A DNA stretch of 64,000 nt from Lachnospiraceae bacterium (GTDB taxonomy: Bacteria; Bacillota; Clostridia; Lachnospirales; Lachnospiraceae). A model generated the notes under the pieces. The model searched no databases, was not told the origin of the DNA, and was given only the letters and a program-made list of their open reading frames with translations. The translations under genes were made by a program, and so were the position numbers. Shown piece after piece: positions 9,301-14,541 of the stretch. Location of the stretch: NCBI GenBank assembly GCA_009911035.1, contig QXWO01000019.1, positions 1-64,000 of the forward strand, in the 5' to 3' direction. Numbering within the stretch: the first letter of the stretch is position 1; each line of letters opens with the position of its first letter.

Positions 9301-11637
9301 CTGTCACCTGTAATGACGGCAGATGGAAAGTACCTGCCCATGATTGTTTTAGACACCCAGTACGGTACGGCAGACCAGCTCATGAAAGGGGTGGTGGCAG
9401 CGCTGACCAATGTGGGGGGCGTTTATGCCGCTGATGATGGGACGTATTCTGCCGGCATTGGAAAAGTAACGAATATAGAAACCAGACCCATGAAGGTGAC
9501 ACCGGATGGAAAAGTGGAAGCCCAAACCGGAAGGGCAAGTCTGGAAGCAAGAGAAGTTTCCGGTAAGTGGACGGTTGAATATAAAGGATTTGACAACGAC
9601 GGCCTGGATGGAAATGAACAGACCTTTACCCTGCTTACCATTACCTATTTTTGGAAATATACACCACAGGGGCAGACAGACCAGGTGGTAAGGAAAGAGG
9701 TTTTGAGCATTCCCGTTTTCGTGGTGGAGCGGCTGACCATTGACACCCACCTGAAAATTATGGAAGGACTGGTGTATAACGGTGACAAGGTGAAAAAGGA
9801 CGGCCTGTGTTCTTCAGGTATCGTCATCGCAAATGACAGTTCCTATACACTGTATTCGGAATACATATACGGGGCGGCGAGAGAGAAGTACCCTGCAGGC
9901 ATAGAAAAGAGTGTGGGACTGTCCTATGAGGAAAATAATACAACAGTAGAAAAAGGATTTGTAGAAGGCACGAAACTGACGCTGATAGACATCTGTGACA
10001 ATAATAAGGTGTACTATTATACGGTCAAAAAGGACGACCACGGGCCGTATGCCTATACGCTGTTTGTAGACGATGAGGGAGTTCCGTATAAAAATAAGGA
10101 AATCAATAAAGATGACGGATTTGAGCTTTACGGAGAGGATGCGTCAGACCCGCCATTTAGCACGACCGACATGATAGACGGGAAGAAAGAAGAATTTGAA
10201 TATGCCAATGTGGCAGTGGAGCGTTTCCTGATAACTGTTGATATTTCAGGGGTAAAGCCCGAAGAGATACAGGGGCGTGAACTGCGGGATTTCAGCATAA
10301 GTCCCGACCTGTCGGAAGATTTGGAGAAAAAAACTACCCTTACTAACCACACGACGCTGAAGGCGGCGATCCAGCCGGGGATGTCAATTAAATTTGACAA
10401 TAAAAATGCTGTGGGAGAAGAAGAAAAAACATGGATGGAAGGAAATATAAAGGCGGATGATGACGGCTTTGTCAATATCTGGGCGGTTATTGATATCAGT
10501 GCGGACCCCCTGTACTGGACGGCAGTCCTTCAAAACGGCGGGGTCAATACCATTGACAGTGCAAACAATAACAAATATCTGGAATTACAGGTATATATGA
10601 CCCCCAACAACAGTGAGCAGGAAGTGTTCCTGCCAGCCGGAACCAATGTTTCAATAGAAGGTGAAAGGAACAGTCCGGTGGGAATTAAGCTGGAAAATAT
10701 TCCCGATATCATTGAAAAACAAAACTTAGAGCCTTATTACGATGAATCCAATATTCATTTTTATAAAGACGGGAAGCTGGAGTTTAGGATGAATGACCTG
10801 CGGGAGATAATCAGTGAAGAAATCAGAAATAACGGCTACACGGAAGGTGTCATCCGCTGGTGCGATAAGCTGACCTTGGATTTCAGAAATGCAGACATGA
10901 GCAAACACAATCTGGACGAGTACACTATGCACCTTAAACTGCTCCGGATAGAAAATAAGGACTATCCCACAGGCGGTGAGCGTATTGACGAGTATGAAAG
11001 GGGTATTCCGGCGGCCAGAAAACAGGATCTTGCCTGCGCCGTTGAGACAAAGGATTTGATGCAGCTTGGCATCAATACCTATGAAGACCAGACGAAGATG
11101 CCACATGAAATTGCGTTTGACTTTAAACTGGACTTTACTGGAGTGCTGACCAATATTGATGAGACCGATCAGAAAACGGCGGAGAAATACTATACAGTGG
11201 CCTACCGGATCTGGGAAAAAACAAACGAAAGGGGTACGCCTTTGTATGAACTATATGAGGGAAGCCAGATTGAGTTAGCGCTGGAAAATGACCCTGATGG
11301 CAGGAAACTGGCGGAAGCGGAATCCTCTGGCGGCGAAAAGTTCCAGTATGTCACTTACCAGTTTACGCTGGATGAAATAAAAAAGGGAACCAGGTATCCG
11401 GCGGGAGAACAGGCAGGAAAGAAGGAGGAACAGAAAGAAGGCGTTATTATCAGGAAGCTGAAGTTGACACTGAAAGATGCGGGGAAGATGGATCTGTCCA
11501 ATTACAAAGTACAGGCAATTGTCTATGTCACTGACGAAAAGCCGCTGCCTGGGGATCTGAACCTGGATTCCATCACGACGCTGACAGATTTCTTTGTATT
11601 TACAGTAGCAAAGCTGAAAACAGACCTTGATTACTAA
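1..11637 (+). CDS. Giant Cys-repeat/GLUG-type surface protein, 5' end missing
   Basis: The frame is open from base 1 to the TAA at 11637 (3,878 visible residues), and a repeat unit begins exactly at base 1, so the true start lies upstream; the GTG at 16 sits inside a repeat and is not a start. Residues 1 to about 120 are four units of 29-30 residues with a C-x-H-x-W head and a CSKCGKEK-like CxxC tail, resembling zinc ribbons. Residues about 230-3000 carry dozens of glycine turns such as AGGIAGEITGS, VGGIVGFLHGS and AGGVLGRYY, as in GLUG/right-handed beta-helix proteins. A block near residue 1628 (GCGTYEDPYQIEDARQLLAL) matches the entry motif common in such proteins. The last ~700 residues lack the glycine turns. 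I see no LPxTG, membrane anchor or S-layer motif at the C-terminus. Likely secreted adhesin or matrix protein; function unknown. Confidence 0.85.
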   Translation, partial: CEHEWVTDPQTQKSICSKCGKEKTAEDEEACEHEWVMDPETQKYICSKCGKEKIDEEEICEHHWIRDLETLLIVCEKCGEESTGEENECPQGGFHIYKVNEEGTGYVCLLCGGEKEVLDELDVTLAMYIQVMGEAGLFAAGDADDPAFSTLPKTLADLQNEENKNLIVKSLGDLLVIQELSKQTDFDGYTIQISQRSIGQLDDYDSTSTWDLRNTPAFEGIGNKDHPFKGKVVSAYQSGLNYILDRPFFNYLSTDAEVETMSIKGSINAPGSTPQGIVAGVLVKGDRARVSLKNIVLDGNVSNSQGAAGMLFGRVEGGTDLNHPVELYYDSSEVVIGRNESATVSGFHAGGIAGEITGSTVFRISEELSVSNLKAESANMSAGSINGAYTWDGTSAAGMYVGAMEDGVLTISGASYEVNVARAGGVGGANGGLAGMVIGTKVSTDSSVDDPVIISGSGVVGKVSGGVIGYYDHAADGALNLSHVTVDVVVDATGSDGYFAGGVLGRYYRNEEGSADTPYDVISYVQVRKELKAWNAVGGIVGFLHGSNLRIGESGPEKNIVVSGNITSNSGGQLTETNLNVRAIGGVAGWLVGRYVEVENADISASFSTNAFSAGGIAGAVGKVLTGFEGERDSLLKIKDVSVDSSFGAYANHCRGGIFGAVQPGTMAALDGTVSINMNSGQSFESDNGGIRMRIGHIAGVRNESLIYWEESAVYTRPSGKNWKDDIGNYGGIIRNGSWGEGDRLISYEDGKVNGNVTQSAGDWLIDTEADLIRLSIMLNTQGRFASDCFGGASKADLLGASYLITGNMNLADSGIYSLNRNDDKGLDGAETFTGKLKGTGSGNVAIDLGELETTQSNLALFPRVGGGAEISGFTLRRTIDGASKYAAGLAGRVYGGFTVDDIVTDVNIKSYFTNNSNFNDTTHFYGGLAGEVRAQDHTEFAVNNVKIGGEMEIRIASDHTMAGGLAASYLQEGAGSSRIFVNGFELLKDFGLSSAGRKCSGMFTQINDDTQRTDRTILSMSNIVIHNGASLEFGENTDKPGGGWLGMVWNDVAPDEAGHCSIEGITIGDGGTAGDGPSLSAGGVFGGLVNTVTGRIQLKNININNGIFNNNGAKKAGLLFCDGIDALIEIDGYTIAGRTLGESGGNASGAVQLTGGGSLDEIAAYNIGRNLNEAGDYASGGIVNIIYDGFPADHKTYQNKVTKDTSDRTRYYYNLFGSSFAGEDTFLSDTEKLDGSAPVITNDRQMMIWHLSQYMNESIKRYLERYYTGGVSKPNTNTEFKGKIDLSRVSYYPTMVTGGSYSFKNHGEIVFHGKEIADGAGVMTPSDGGRQHYMMHAGLFLSNSGAVTVEGDTDFLTLSGSVANLGDDSGALFSRTISDTKNIYRIRLKDLYVADYRKETAPGQDGHAVGLMIGKVEERTGTEDGKEVVYPVRLDLSWIETRGYDSLAGRKAAAALIGTVGSEDSSDISVEFTNLRVDSRKEGMFQYAALIDTNYYLEDQENLPGENGRMRRIRYLFTEYAFHNDAGTDKKQSYFPFDGSNPYYGNNTDGTYTESYVTVGSELAEGVEYWDNKEGPEDESVYHLPYKNSFKWNTKNVSDAYLPYVHTQGHKGSKEIEVNPKNFAIDKGCGTYEDPYQIEDARQLLALARYLQNKNDYKYLGGWKIHAFESGRTGGQVCDGTVHTEDNLIKYPDNGTAALPPDFPTQEQLGRAYYMIVKDIDFSTMKNGTDRQIAEDFLGLGTENMPFRGVIIGKKQDDGSYPVITLPFRRCWTDSTANVNHGLIQYAKGAVVKDLEIRGAGTETGDMDAAGTRTGVVKVRRMAGGVMACVLGGDNIIDNVTVNLKVVPADKSVQAGAYAGNVEQGSLILRNLSEESAENFQAGSWDSAGNTFTAGSGDGYQYISGLIGKVEDGCVIYEDNFGSSTPYHKKILDHGEKEIAGIYRNDRLPICRHYDIIVAGHLQGKVEIDDTADGFTARVRDASQLQIVSMAVNSDAFSIYYKEGGYDQKAACRKAAYDNTGQGAATLTGTGSDFDAATKEDDGVYYYPYLYKKNITFTNSGGWPGTLKSVSGGYISQLNGPFTETGGVVTDVMAVMDYELVNAEYDMSVYGRGFRGLGASYGMFESIMVKGAGEASGVPVDRLNDTFYSDFRANFHGNGAVIHMETDRSYDDGIHTAALFNDLLDTTTGRSYTMSGFTVTGSVSSVNKNASVVTDSGNDSYANRTAAVAGLVRGPWTFENITVKDMLIEAKGNAGGITAWIEPVSGQTYTFKECVIGENTRIDTYGGSVGGVAGVITQHDSNAAGVSDVAVNLEGCSVQGIAGQVILAVKGRTGDRADTFNNGNNNYVQMAAGRSGGLIGYVGRRHVTDDFSSCLAVWVNIREHAGKETVIENAKITGAYSSGGAIGEYDSFGEYDAPSAGTGAQPASGVMMHKTTVSSCEVEGYRWNINARDDYFDYGVGGLIGEMRGNNLAIEASRVIDTNVTASNSPGQPDRKATGMYAGGGIGCLKTRTAFVTDVEVRGRIDSMLKDRLELGGQQYQIRSGAADAGGLIGKTVCGSDPVPSKLTMGGIRILGMNIAVDDRTKAEEAGGMFKTSGGAAGCAGGVIGTSQMELEVRPDGSSTAVDRGAEVRNCMIMASGRNVGGIIGAVGKYYNENKVRPTDIRNVTVTECLIGWNNVKDFNAQGASNEYGAGGIYGSMPNVNCSIDKENKNSHHLENASVSGCWIYGHNSGGLLGYAGRYTAIFSNTEGSDKNVSVKLAGNKIYGVYAGGAIGRCRSHKVNYIGMKIEDSLVQAYRDFSTGTAMAGGFCGWADAGEDDNEGYLDDISITGNKILAANASGNKNVSVGGVFGSAGWSHCYAYRTELKNNLIGYSESPNGAALLKKNPAPGLNTLQLLFNSTDGELSAYREVYLVTGDAGSLVTEPMPSAGKLRDETIGIGYYAGRIGNFMGAFSGSGEIYFLSPSVVFDDTFSGKTRPVTDVGMEAGTAGTDDTLLGSPYAYRKNVHIIYHDVEETADGDAGVWDGVSIDGAGGSWKNLFDGISYTNLIEAYTNAKATSDVFEYLDACRLGVKADSQTDITAEEVYGKLYRNEKGLLLSPVMTADGKYLPMIVLDTQYGTADQLMKGVVAALTNVGGVYAADDGTYSAGIGKVTNIETRPMKVTPDGKVEAQTGRASLEAREVSGKWTVEYKGFDNDGLDGNEQTFTLLTITYFWKYTPQGQTDQVVRKEVLSIPVFVVERLTIDTHLKIMEGLVYNGDKVKKDGLCSSGIVIANDSSYTLYSEYIYGAAREKYPAGIEKSVGLSYEENNTTVEKGFVEGTKLTLIDICDNNKVYYYTVKKDDHGPYAYTLFVDDEGVPYKNKEINKDDGFELYGEDASDPPFSTTDMIDGKKEEFEYANVAVERFLITVDISGVKPEEIQGRELRDFSISPDLSEDLEKKTTLTNHTTLKAAIQPGMSIKFDNKNAVGEEEKTWMEGNIKADDDGFVNIWAVIDISADPLYWTAVLQNGGVNTIDSANNNKYLELQVYMTPNNSEQEVFLPAGTNVSIEGERNSPVGIKLENIPDIIEKQNLEPYYDESNIHFYKDGKLEFRMNDLREIISEEIRNNGYTEGVIRWCDKLTLDFRNADMSKHNLDEYTMHLKLLRIENKDYPTGGERIDEYERGIPAARKQDLACAVETKDLMQLGINTYEDQTKMPHEIAFDFKLDFTGVLTNIDETDQKTAEKYYTVAYRIWEKTNERGTPLYELYEGSQIELALENDPDGRKLAEAESSGGEKFQYVTYQFTLDEIKKGTRYPAGEQAGKKEEQKEGVIIRKLKLTLKDAGKMDLSNYKVQAIVYVTDEKPLPGDLNLDSITTLTDFFVFTVAKLKTDLDY

Positions 11638-11669
11638 GCCGGTACGCTTTTTAAACTACCTGACTGTAT

Positions 11670-11704
11670 AAAAAAGCAGAGGGAGGGATTATCCCACCCT
11701 CTGC
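11670..11704 (-). terminator. Intrinsic terminator of the EAL-domain gene
   Basis: On the minus strand GCAGAGGGTGGG pairs with CCCTCCCTCTGC (one mismatch) around a short loop, followed by six T. The stop codon of the EAL gene lies in the loop, so the hairpin overlaps the last codons. On the plus strand the hairpin has no T-run after it, so it would be a weak terminator for the giant gene. Confidence 0.85.
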
Positions 11705-13233
11705 ATCATTTGTGTCAGAATATCCACATCTTTTTCAAAATCCTCGAAGGTGGGGTAATATTCGGACGGACGGTACAGGGTACGGAGCATGGATTTGTTT
11801 AACTGGTCAAAAAGTCTTACCGTGAGAGGTTTTGCAAAGAAATAGCCCTGTGCAATGTCACAGCCGATATCCGTAAGAAAATTTGCCTGTTCCATGGATT
11901 CCACGCCTTCCGTAATGACCGTTAAATTCAATTCTTTGGCCATGGCAATGAGGTAGCGCAGAATGGTAAGCCCCTCGTCGGAGGTAGAATTCCTGTTTAG
12001 AAAACTCCGGTCAAGCTTGATCCTCTCAATGGGGTAATCCTTTAGGAGATTTAAAGGGGAGTGTACGCTCCCAAAATTATCAATACACAGTGAAAAACCG
12101 TGGTCTTTGAGCTTTTCTATGATTTCTGCCACCTCCCGGGAAGCGTTGGCAACGCCCCGTTCCGGCAGTTCGAGGATGATCAGGTCTTTGCTGATCAGGT
12201 AGGATTTAAGGAGCTGTTCCAGCTTATCAATAAAGGCAGTGCCCTGCAGGTGAATCGGCGATATATTCATGGAAATGGGCAGAGGCGTTATCTTGTTGTC
12301 GATCCATCTTCTGATGACCTTGCAGCATTCCTCCCACATATAATAATCTAACTTCTGGATCAGCGAGGAATTTTCAAACAGGGGCAGAAAAGCATAAGGG
12401 GAAAGGATGCCTTTTCCCGGATAATCCCAGCGCACCAGCGCCTCCCCGGATATGATCCGGTAAGAATGAAGGTCGATCATGGGCTGCAGATAGACGATAA
12501 ACTTATGGCTGTCCAAGGCTTCCTCCATCTCCTGGCTCATCTGGCGGTTTTCGTTGTAAGTCCGGTTCAGTTCTTCTGTAAAGTAGGCATAATTCTGGTG
12601 CTTCGGATTCTGGATCGCTTTCTGGGCAAGGAGGGTGCAGTTCATGATATCCATAAGGCTGTCAGAGGTACGGCTCTGATCGATCACATAGATGCCGAAA
12701 GAAGCGGTCACGGCAAAGGTGGGAGAGTATTCAGCCAGCCTTTGAGTGATCCTGTCTATAGCGCGGAGGATATCCTTTTCCGCCGTATCTTTAAATAAAA
12801 TACCAAAAAGATTGGAGTTCACATGGGCGTAGGTGGTGCTGCTTAGATAGCTGGATTTTAAGATCCCGGCAGTATAGATCATGACCTTATCCCCTTCGGA
12901 AGGGCCGAAAATCTGGTTGATTTTTCCCATATTGGAAATGCTGAACCCGACCATCGTGAACAGGGAACGGGGATAACGCTCAAAGAGGGAGGAACAGCGG
13001 TCAATAAAATAATCAATGTTTCCGATTTTGGTGACTGTGTGGGTGAAGGCCGTTTCATTCAGCTCTTTGATGGTGGACCTTAGGGAATGGATCTGGCTTT
13101 CATAGCTGGACTCCATGGCATCCATTTTGTCAGATTTGTACTGGTAATGGAACTTCCTGACCCGCATCCGGGCACACAGAAAAATGATGACTCCGATCAG
13201 TAGTAAAATAATAAGAACAAGTATAAAGACCAT
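11689..13233 (-). CDS. Membrane-anchored degenerate GGDEF/EAL protein
   Basis: A 514-residue protein. The N-terminal ~22 residues are one membrane helix (VFILVLIILLLIGVIIFLC), then a short coiled stretch, a GGDEF-like domain (about 55-215) and an EAL domain (about 230-490). The GGDEF signature is replaced by a sequence containing NSNLF, so cyclase activity is unlikely. The EAL domain keeps EALVRW, the KLDRSF lysine, TEGVE and QGYFFAKP, but the canonical DDFGTG loop reads DNFGSV: the second metal-binding Asp is Asn and the glycine is lost. It may therefore be a weak phosphodiesterase or a c-di-GMP sensor. ATG at 13233 is preferred over upstream TTG/ATG because AAAGGA lies just before it. It stands alone on the minus strand, upstream of a large motility operon, a process c-di-GMP commonly controls. 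Confidence 0.9.
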   Translation of the reverse strand: MVFILVLIILLLIGVIIFLCARMRVRKFHYQYKSDKMDAMESSYESQIHSLRSTIKELNETAFTHTVTKIGNIDYFIDRCSSLFERYPRSLFTMVGFSISNMGKINQIFGPSEGDKVMIYTAGILKSSYLSSTTYAHVNSNLFGILFKDTAEKDILRAIDRITQRLAEYSPTFAVTASFGIYVIDQSRTSDSLMDIMNCTLLAQKAIQNPKHQNYAYFTEELNRTYNENRQMSQEMEEALDSHKFIVYLQPMIDLHSYRIISGEALVRWDYPGKGILSPYAFLPLFENSSLIQKLDYYMWEECCKVIRRWIDNKITPLPISMNISPIHLQGTAFIDKLEQLLKSYLISKDLIILELPERGVANASREVAEIIEKLKDHGFSLCIDNFGSVHSPLNLLKDYPIERIKLDRSFLNRNSTSDEGLTILRYLIAMAKELNLTVITEGVESMEQANFLTDIGCDIAQGYFFAKPLTVRLFDQLNKSMLRTLYRPSEYYPTFEDFEKDVDILTQMMQRVG

Positions 13234-13281
13234 AACTTTTCCTTTCTGCCCGACGGGCATGTACAATTACAGTATCATTAT

Positions 13282-13310
13282 ATAATATAAATCATAAAAA
13301 GTAATGGCAA
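13282..13310 (-). promoter_or_regulatory. Promoter of the EAL-domain gene
   Basis: On the minus strand TTGCCA, a 17-base spacer and TATTAT lie about 50 bases upstream of the chosen ATG. The region is strongly AT-rich and contains overlapping TATAAT options, so the exact -10 is uncertain. Confidence 0.5.
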
Positions 13311-13322
13311 ATTATATAAATC

Positions 13323-13352
13323 TTCCGAAAAAACAGACGAATGTGCTATAAT
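13323..13352 (+). promoter_or_regulatory. Promoter of the small-protein/prepilin-peptidase pair
   Basis: An extended -10 (TGC followed by TATAAT at 13347-13352) lies about 35 bases before the small ORF, with a poor -35 (TTCCGA at 13323). It diverges from the EAL-gene promoter. Confidence 0.55.
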
Positions 13353-13386
13353 TTAAATATTGTTTAGAGAAAGGAAGGATATTTTA

Positions 13387-13563
13387 ATGAATACTTTTTA
13401 TTATGAGGTGGTCAGTATAGATGGCGATTATGCCAATTTAAGGAGAACCGATGAAGAAAGCAGCGATTTGAAACTGGTGGCAAGGGCGCTTCTCCCGCCT
13501 GAAATAGCGGAGGGAACCAGATTAAAATATGAATGGATGCAGTATGAGATTATCAATAGCTGA
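13387..13563 (+). CDS. Small hypothetical protein, DUF3006-like
   Basis: A 58-residue protein starting at ATG 13387, preceded by a strong AAGGAAGG; an upstream in-frame TTG at 13360 has no such site. The sequence opens with YYEVVSIDGDYANLRR, a short beta-rich pattern resembling the small DUF3006 group, and has no signal peptide or membrane segment. Its 3' end overlaps the following prepilin peptidase gene by 20 bases, suggesting translational coupling. The family assignment is tentative and no function can be assigned. Confidence 0.65.
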   Translation: MNTFYYEVVSIDGDYANLRRTDEESSDLKLVARALLPPEIAEGTRLKYEWMQYEIINS

Positions 13564-14155
13564 GATTTGCCTTATCTTCATAGCTGGTCTGCTGGCTGGA
13601 AGCAGATTTCTTGAATGGGGCAGGAAAAGATATGGACTGGAAAGCAAACCTGCTTTCTGCGCCGCCTTTGGGCTGGCGGGAAGTTTTGTCTGCCTGTTGA
13701 TCTTTGAGAACAGAGGGATGTCGCTGGAGGGGCTGTTCTATAGCCTGTGCGTCTTTGTACTGCTTCTGATAGGTATGGTGGATGAAAAAACTTTTGAGAT
13801 CCCTGTAGAACTTAATCTGTTCATCTGTATTCTGGGAGGCATCCGGCTGCTGACCGACTTGGCCTGCTGGCAGGAATATGGGGCAGGGATGGCGGCAGTC
13901 AGCGGCCTGCTTTTGCTACTTGCTTTTATGACAAAGGGGAAAGGAATCGGCGGCGGTGATATAAAACTGATGGCTGCCGCCGGGCTTTTACTTGGATTGG
14001 AGGGCATCCTTACGGCCTTTTTCCTAGGAGGAATCACAGGTGTGTGCATACATTCCATACGTATGAAATTGTGGGGAAAGGGAAGCGTTATGGCCCTGGG
14101 CCCTTATCTGTCTTTCGGGATACTGATAGTCATGGCCTGGGGCAGCAGTAGATAG
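13544..14155 (+). CDS. A24 prepilin (leader) peptidase
   Basis: A 203-residue polytopic membrane protein with about six hydrophobic helices. The two catalytic aspartates of the A24 aspartic peptidase family are visible: one in MVDEKTFEIP and one in the GxGD motif of GIGGGDIKLM. It lacks the N-terminal cytoplasmic Cys-rich methylase domain of full PilD, so it is the short peptidase-only form. ATG 13544 is preferred (membrane segment starts at once); ATG 13529 is the alternative. It overlaps the small upstream ORF. Such enzymes process type IV pilin-like or competence pseudopilins, but no pilin, ATPase or assembly gene is in the window, so its substrates are encoded elsewhere. Confidence 0.88.
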   Translation: MRLSIAEICLIFIAGLLAGSRFLEWGRKRYGLESKPAFCAAFGLAGSFVCLLIFENRGMSLEGLFYSLCVFVLLLIGMVDEKTFEIPVELNLFICILGGIRLLTDLACWQEYGAGMAAVSGLLLLLAFMTKGKGIGGGDIKLMAAAGLLLGLEGILTAFFLGGITGVCIHSIRMKLWGKGSVMALGPYLSFGILIVMAWGSSR

Positions 14156-14180
14156 GACGTATTTATGCGCTGATTTTATT

Positions 14181-14291
14181 ACAATAAGCTGGCTCGCGAA
14201 GCGTGACAGTGTTTGTTATAATAAGCCGATTCGCGAAGTGCGTCGGCATTTGTTATAATAAGCCAGCCTGTAAAGTGTGTCATCGTTTGCT
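14181..14291 (+). repeat. Three tandem 37-bp direct repeats
   Basis: Copies at 14181-14217, 14218-14254 and 14255-14291 are each exactly 37 bp with no spacer. They share the pattern AYAATAAGC...GCGAAGYG...TTTGTT, with the third copy more diverged. They fill the gap after the prepilin peptidase gene. Related single copies occur at 25208-25243, 53988-54024 and, weakly, 29747-29759. The rest of this 386-bp gene-free stretch (14292-14475) is AT-rich, with a small TCCGG-TAT-CCGGA hairpin and no ORF. Confidence 0.9.
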
Positions 14292-14475
14292 GACATAAGG
14301 AGGTCTGGTGAAGTCTGGCAGTATCTGTTCCGGTATCCGGATACATAAAAATCCCATGTATGTTTCGTGCAGATAAATAATATTTGTATAGTAATGTTAT
14401 TATAGTAATCATATTAATTAGGAAGAAATCCATTTCACAGAGCGATATTATTAAGTAAAATTTAGAATTTTTTAC

Positions 14476-14504
14476 TTGCAACCGTTTGAAAAGTGGTGTA
14501 TAGT
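14476..14504 (+). promoter_or_regulatory. topA promoter
   Basis: TTGCAA at 14476-14481 and TATAGT at 14499-14504 are separated by exactly 17 bases, close to the vegetative sigma consensus. The leader to the topA ATG is about 30 bases and contains AAGGATAAGGGG as ribosome binding site. Confidence 0.75.
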
Positions 14505-14541
14505 TGAGCACGTTAAAGTTAAAAGGATAAGGGGATACATT

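Noticed and set aside
16-11637. GTG at 16 as the true start of the giant gene
   Set aside because: It lies inside a Cys-rich repeat whose first residues are encoded from base 1, so the frame continues upstream.
14181-14291. CRISPR array
   Set aside because: The 37-bp units abut without spacers and no cas gene is nearby.
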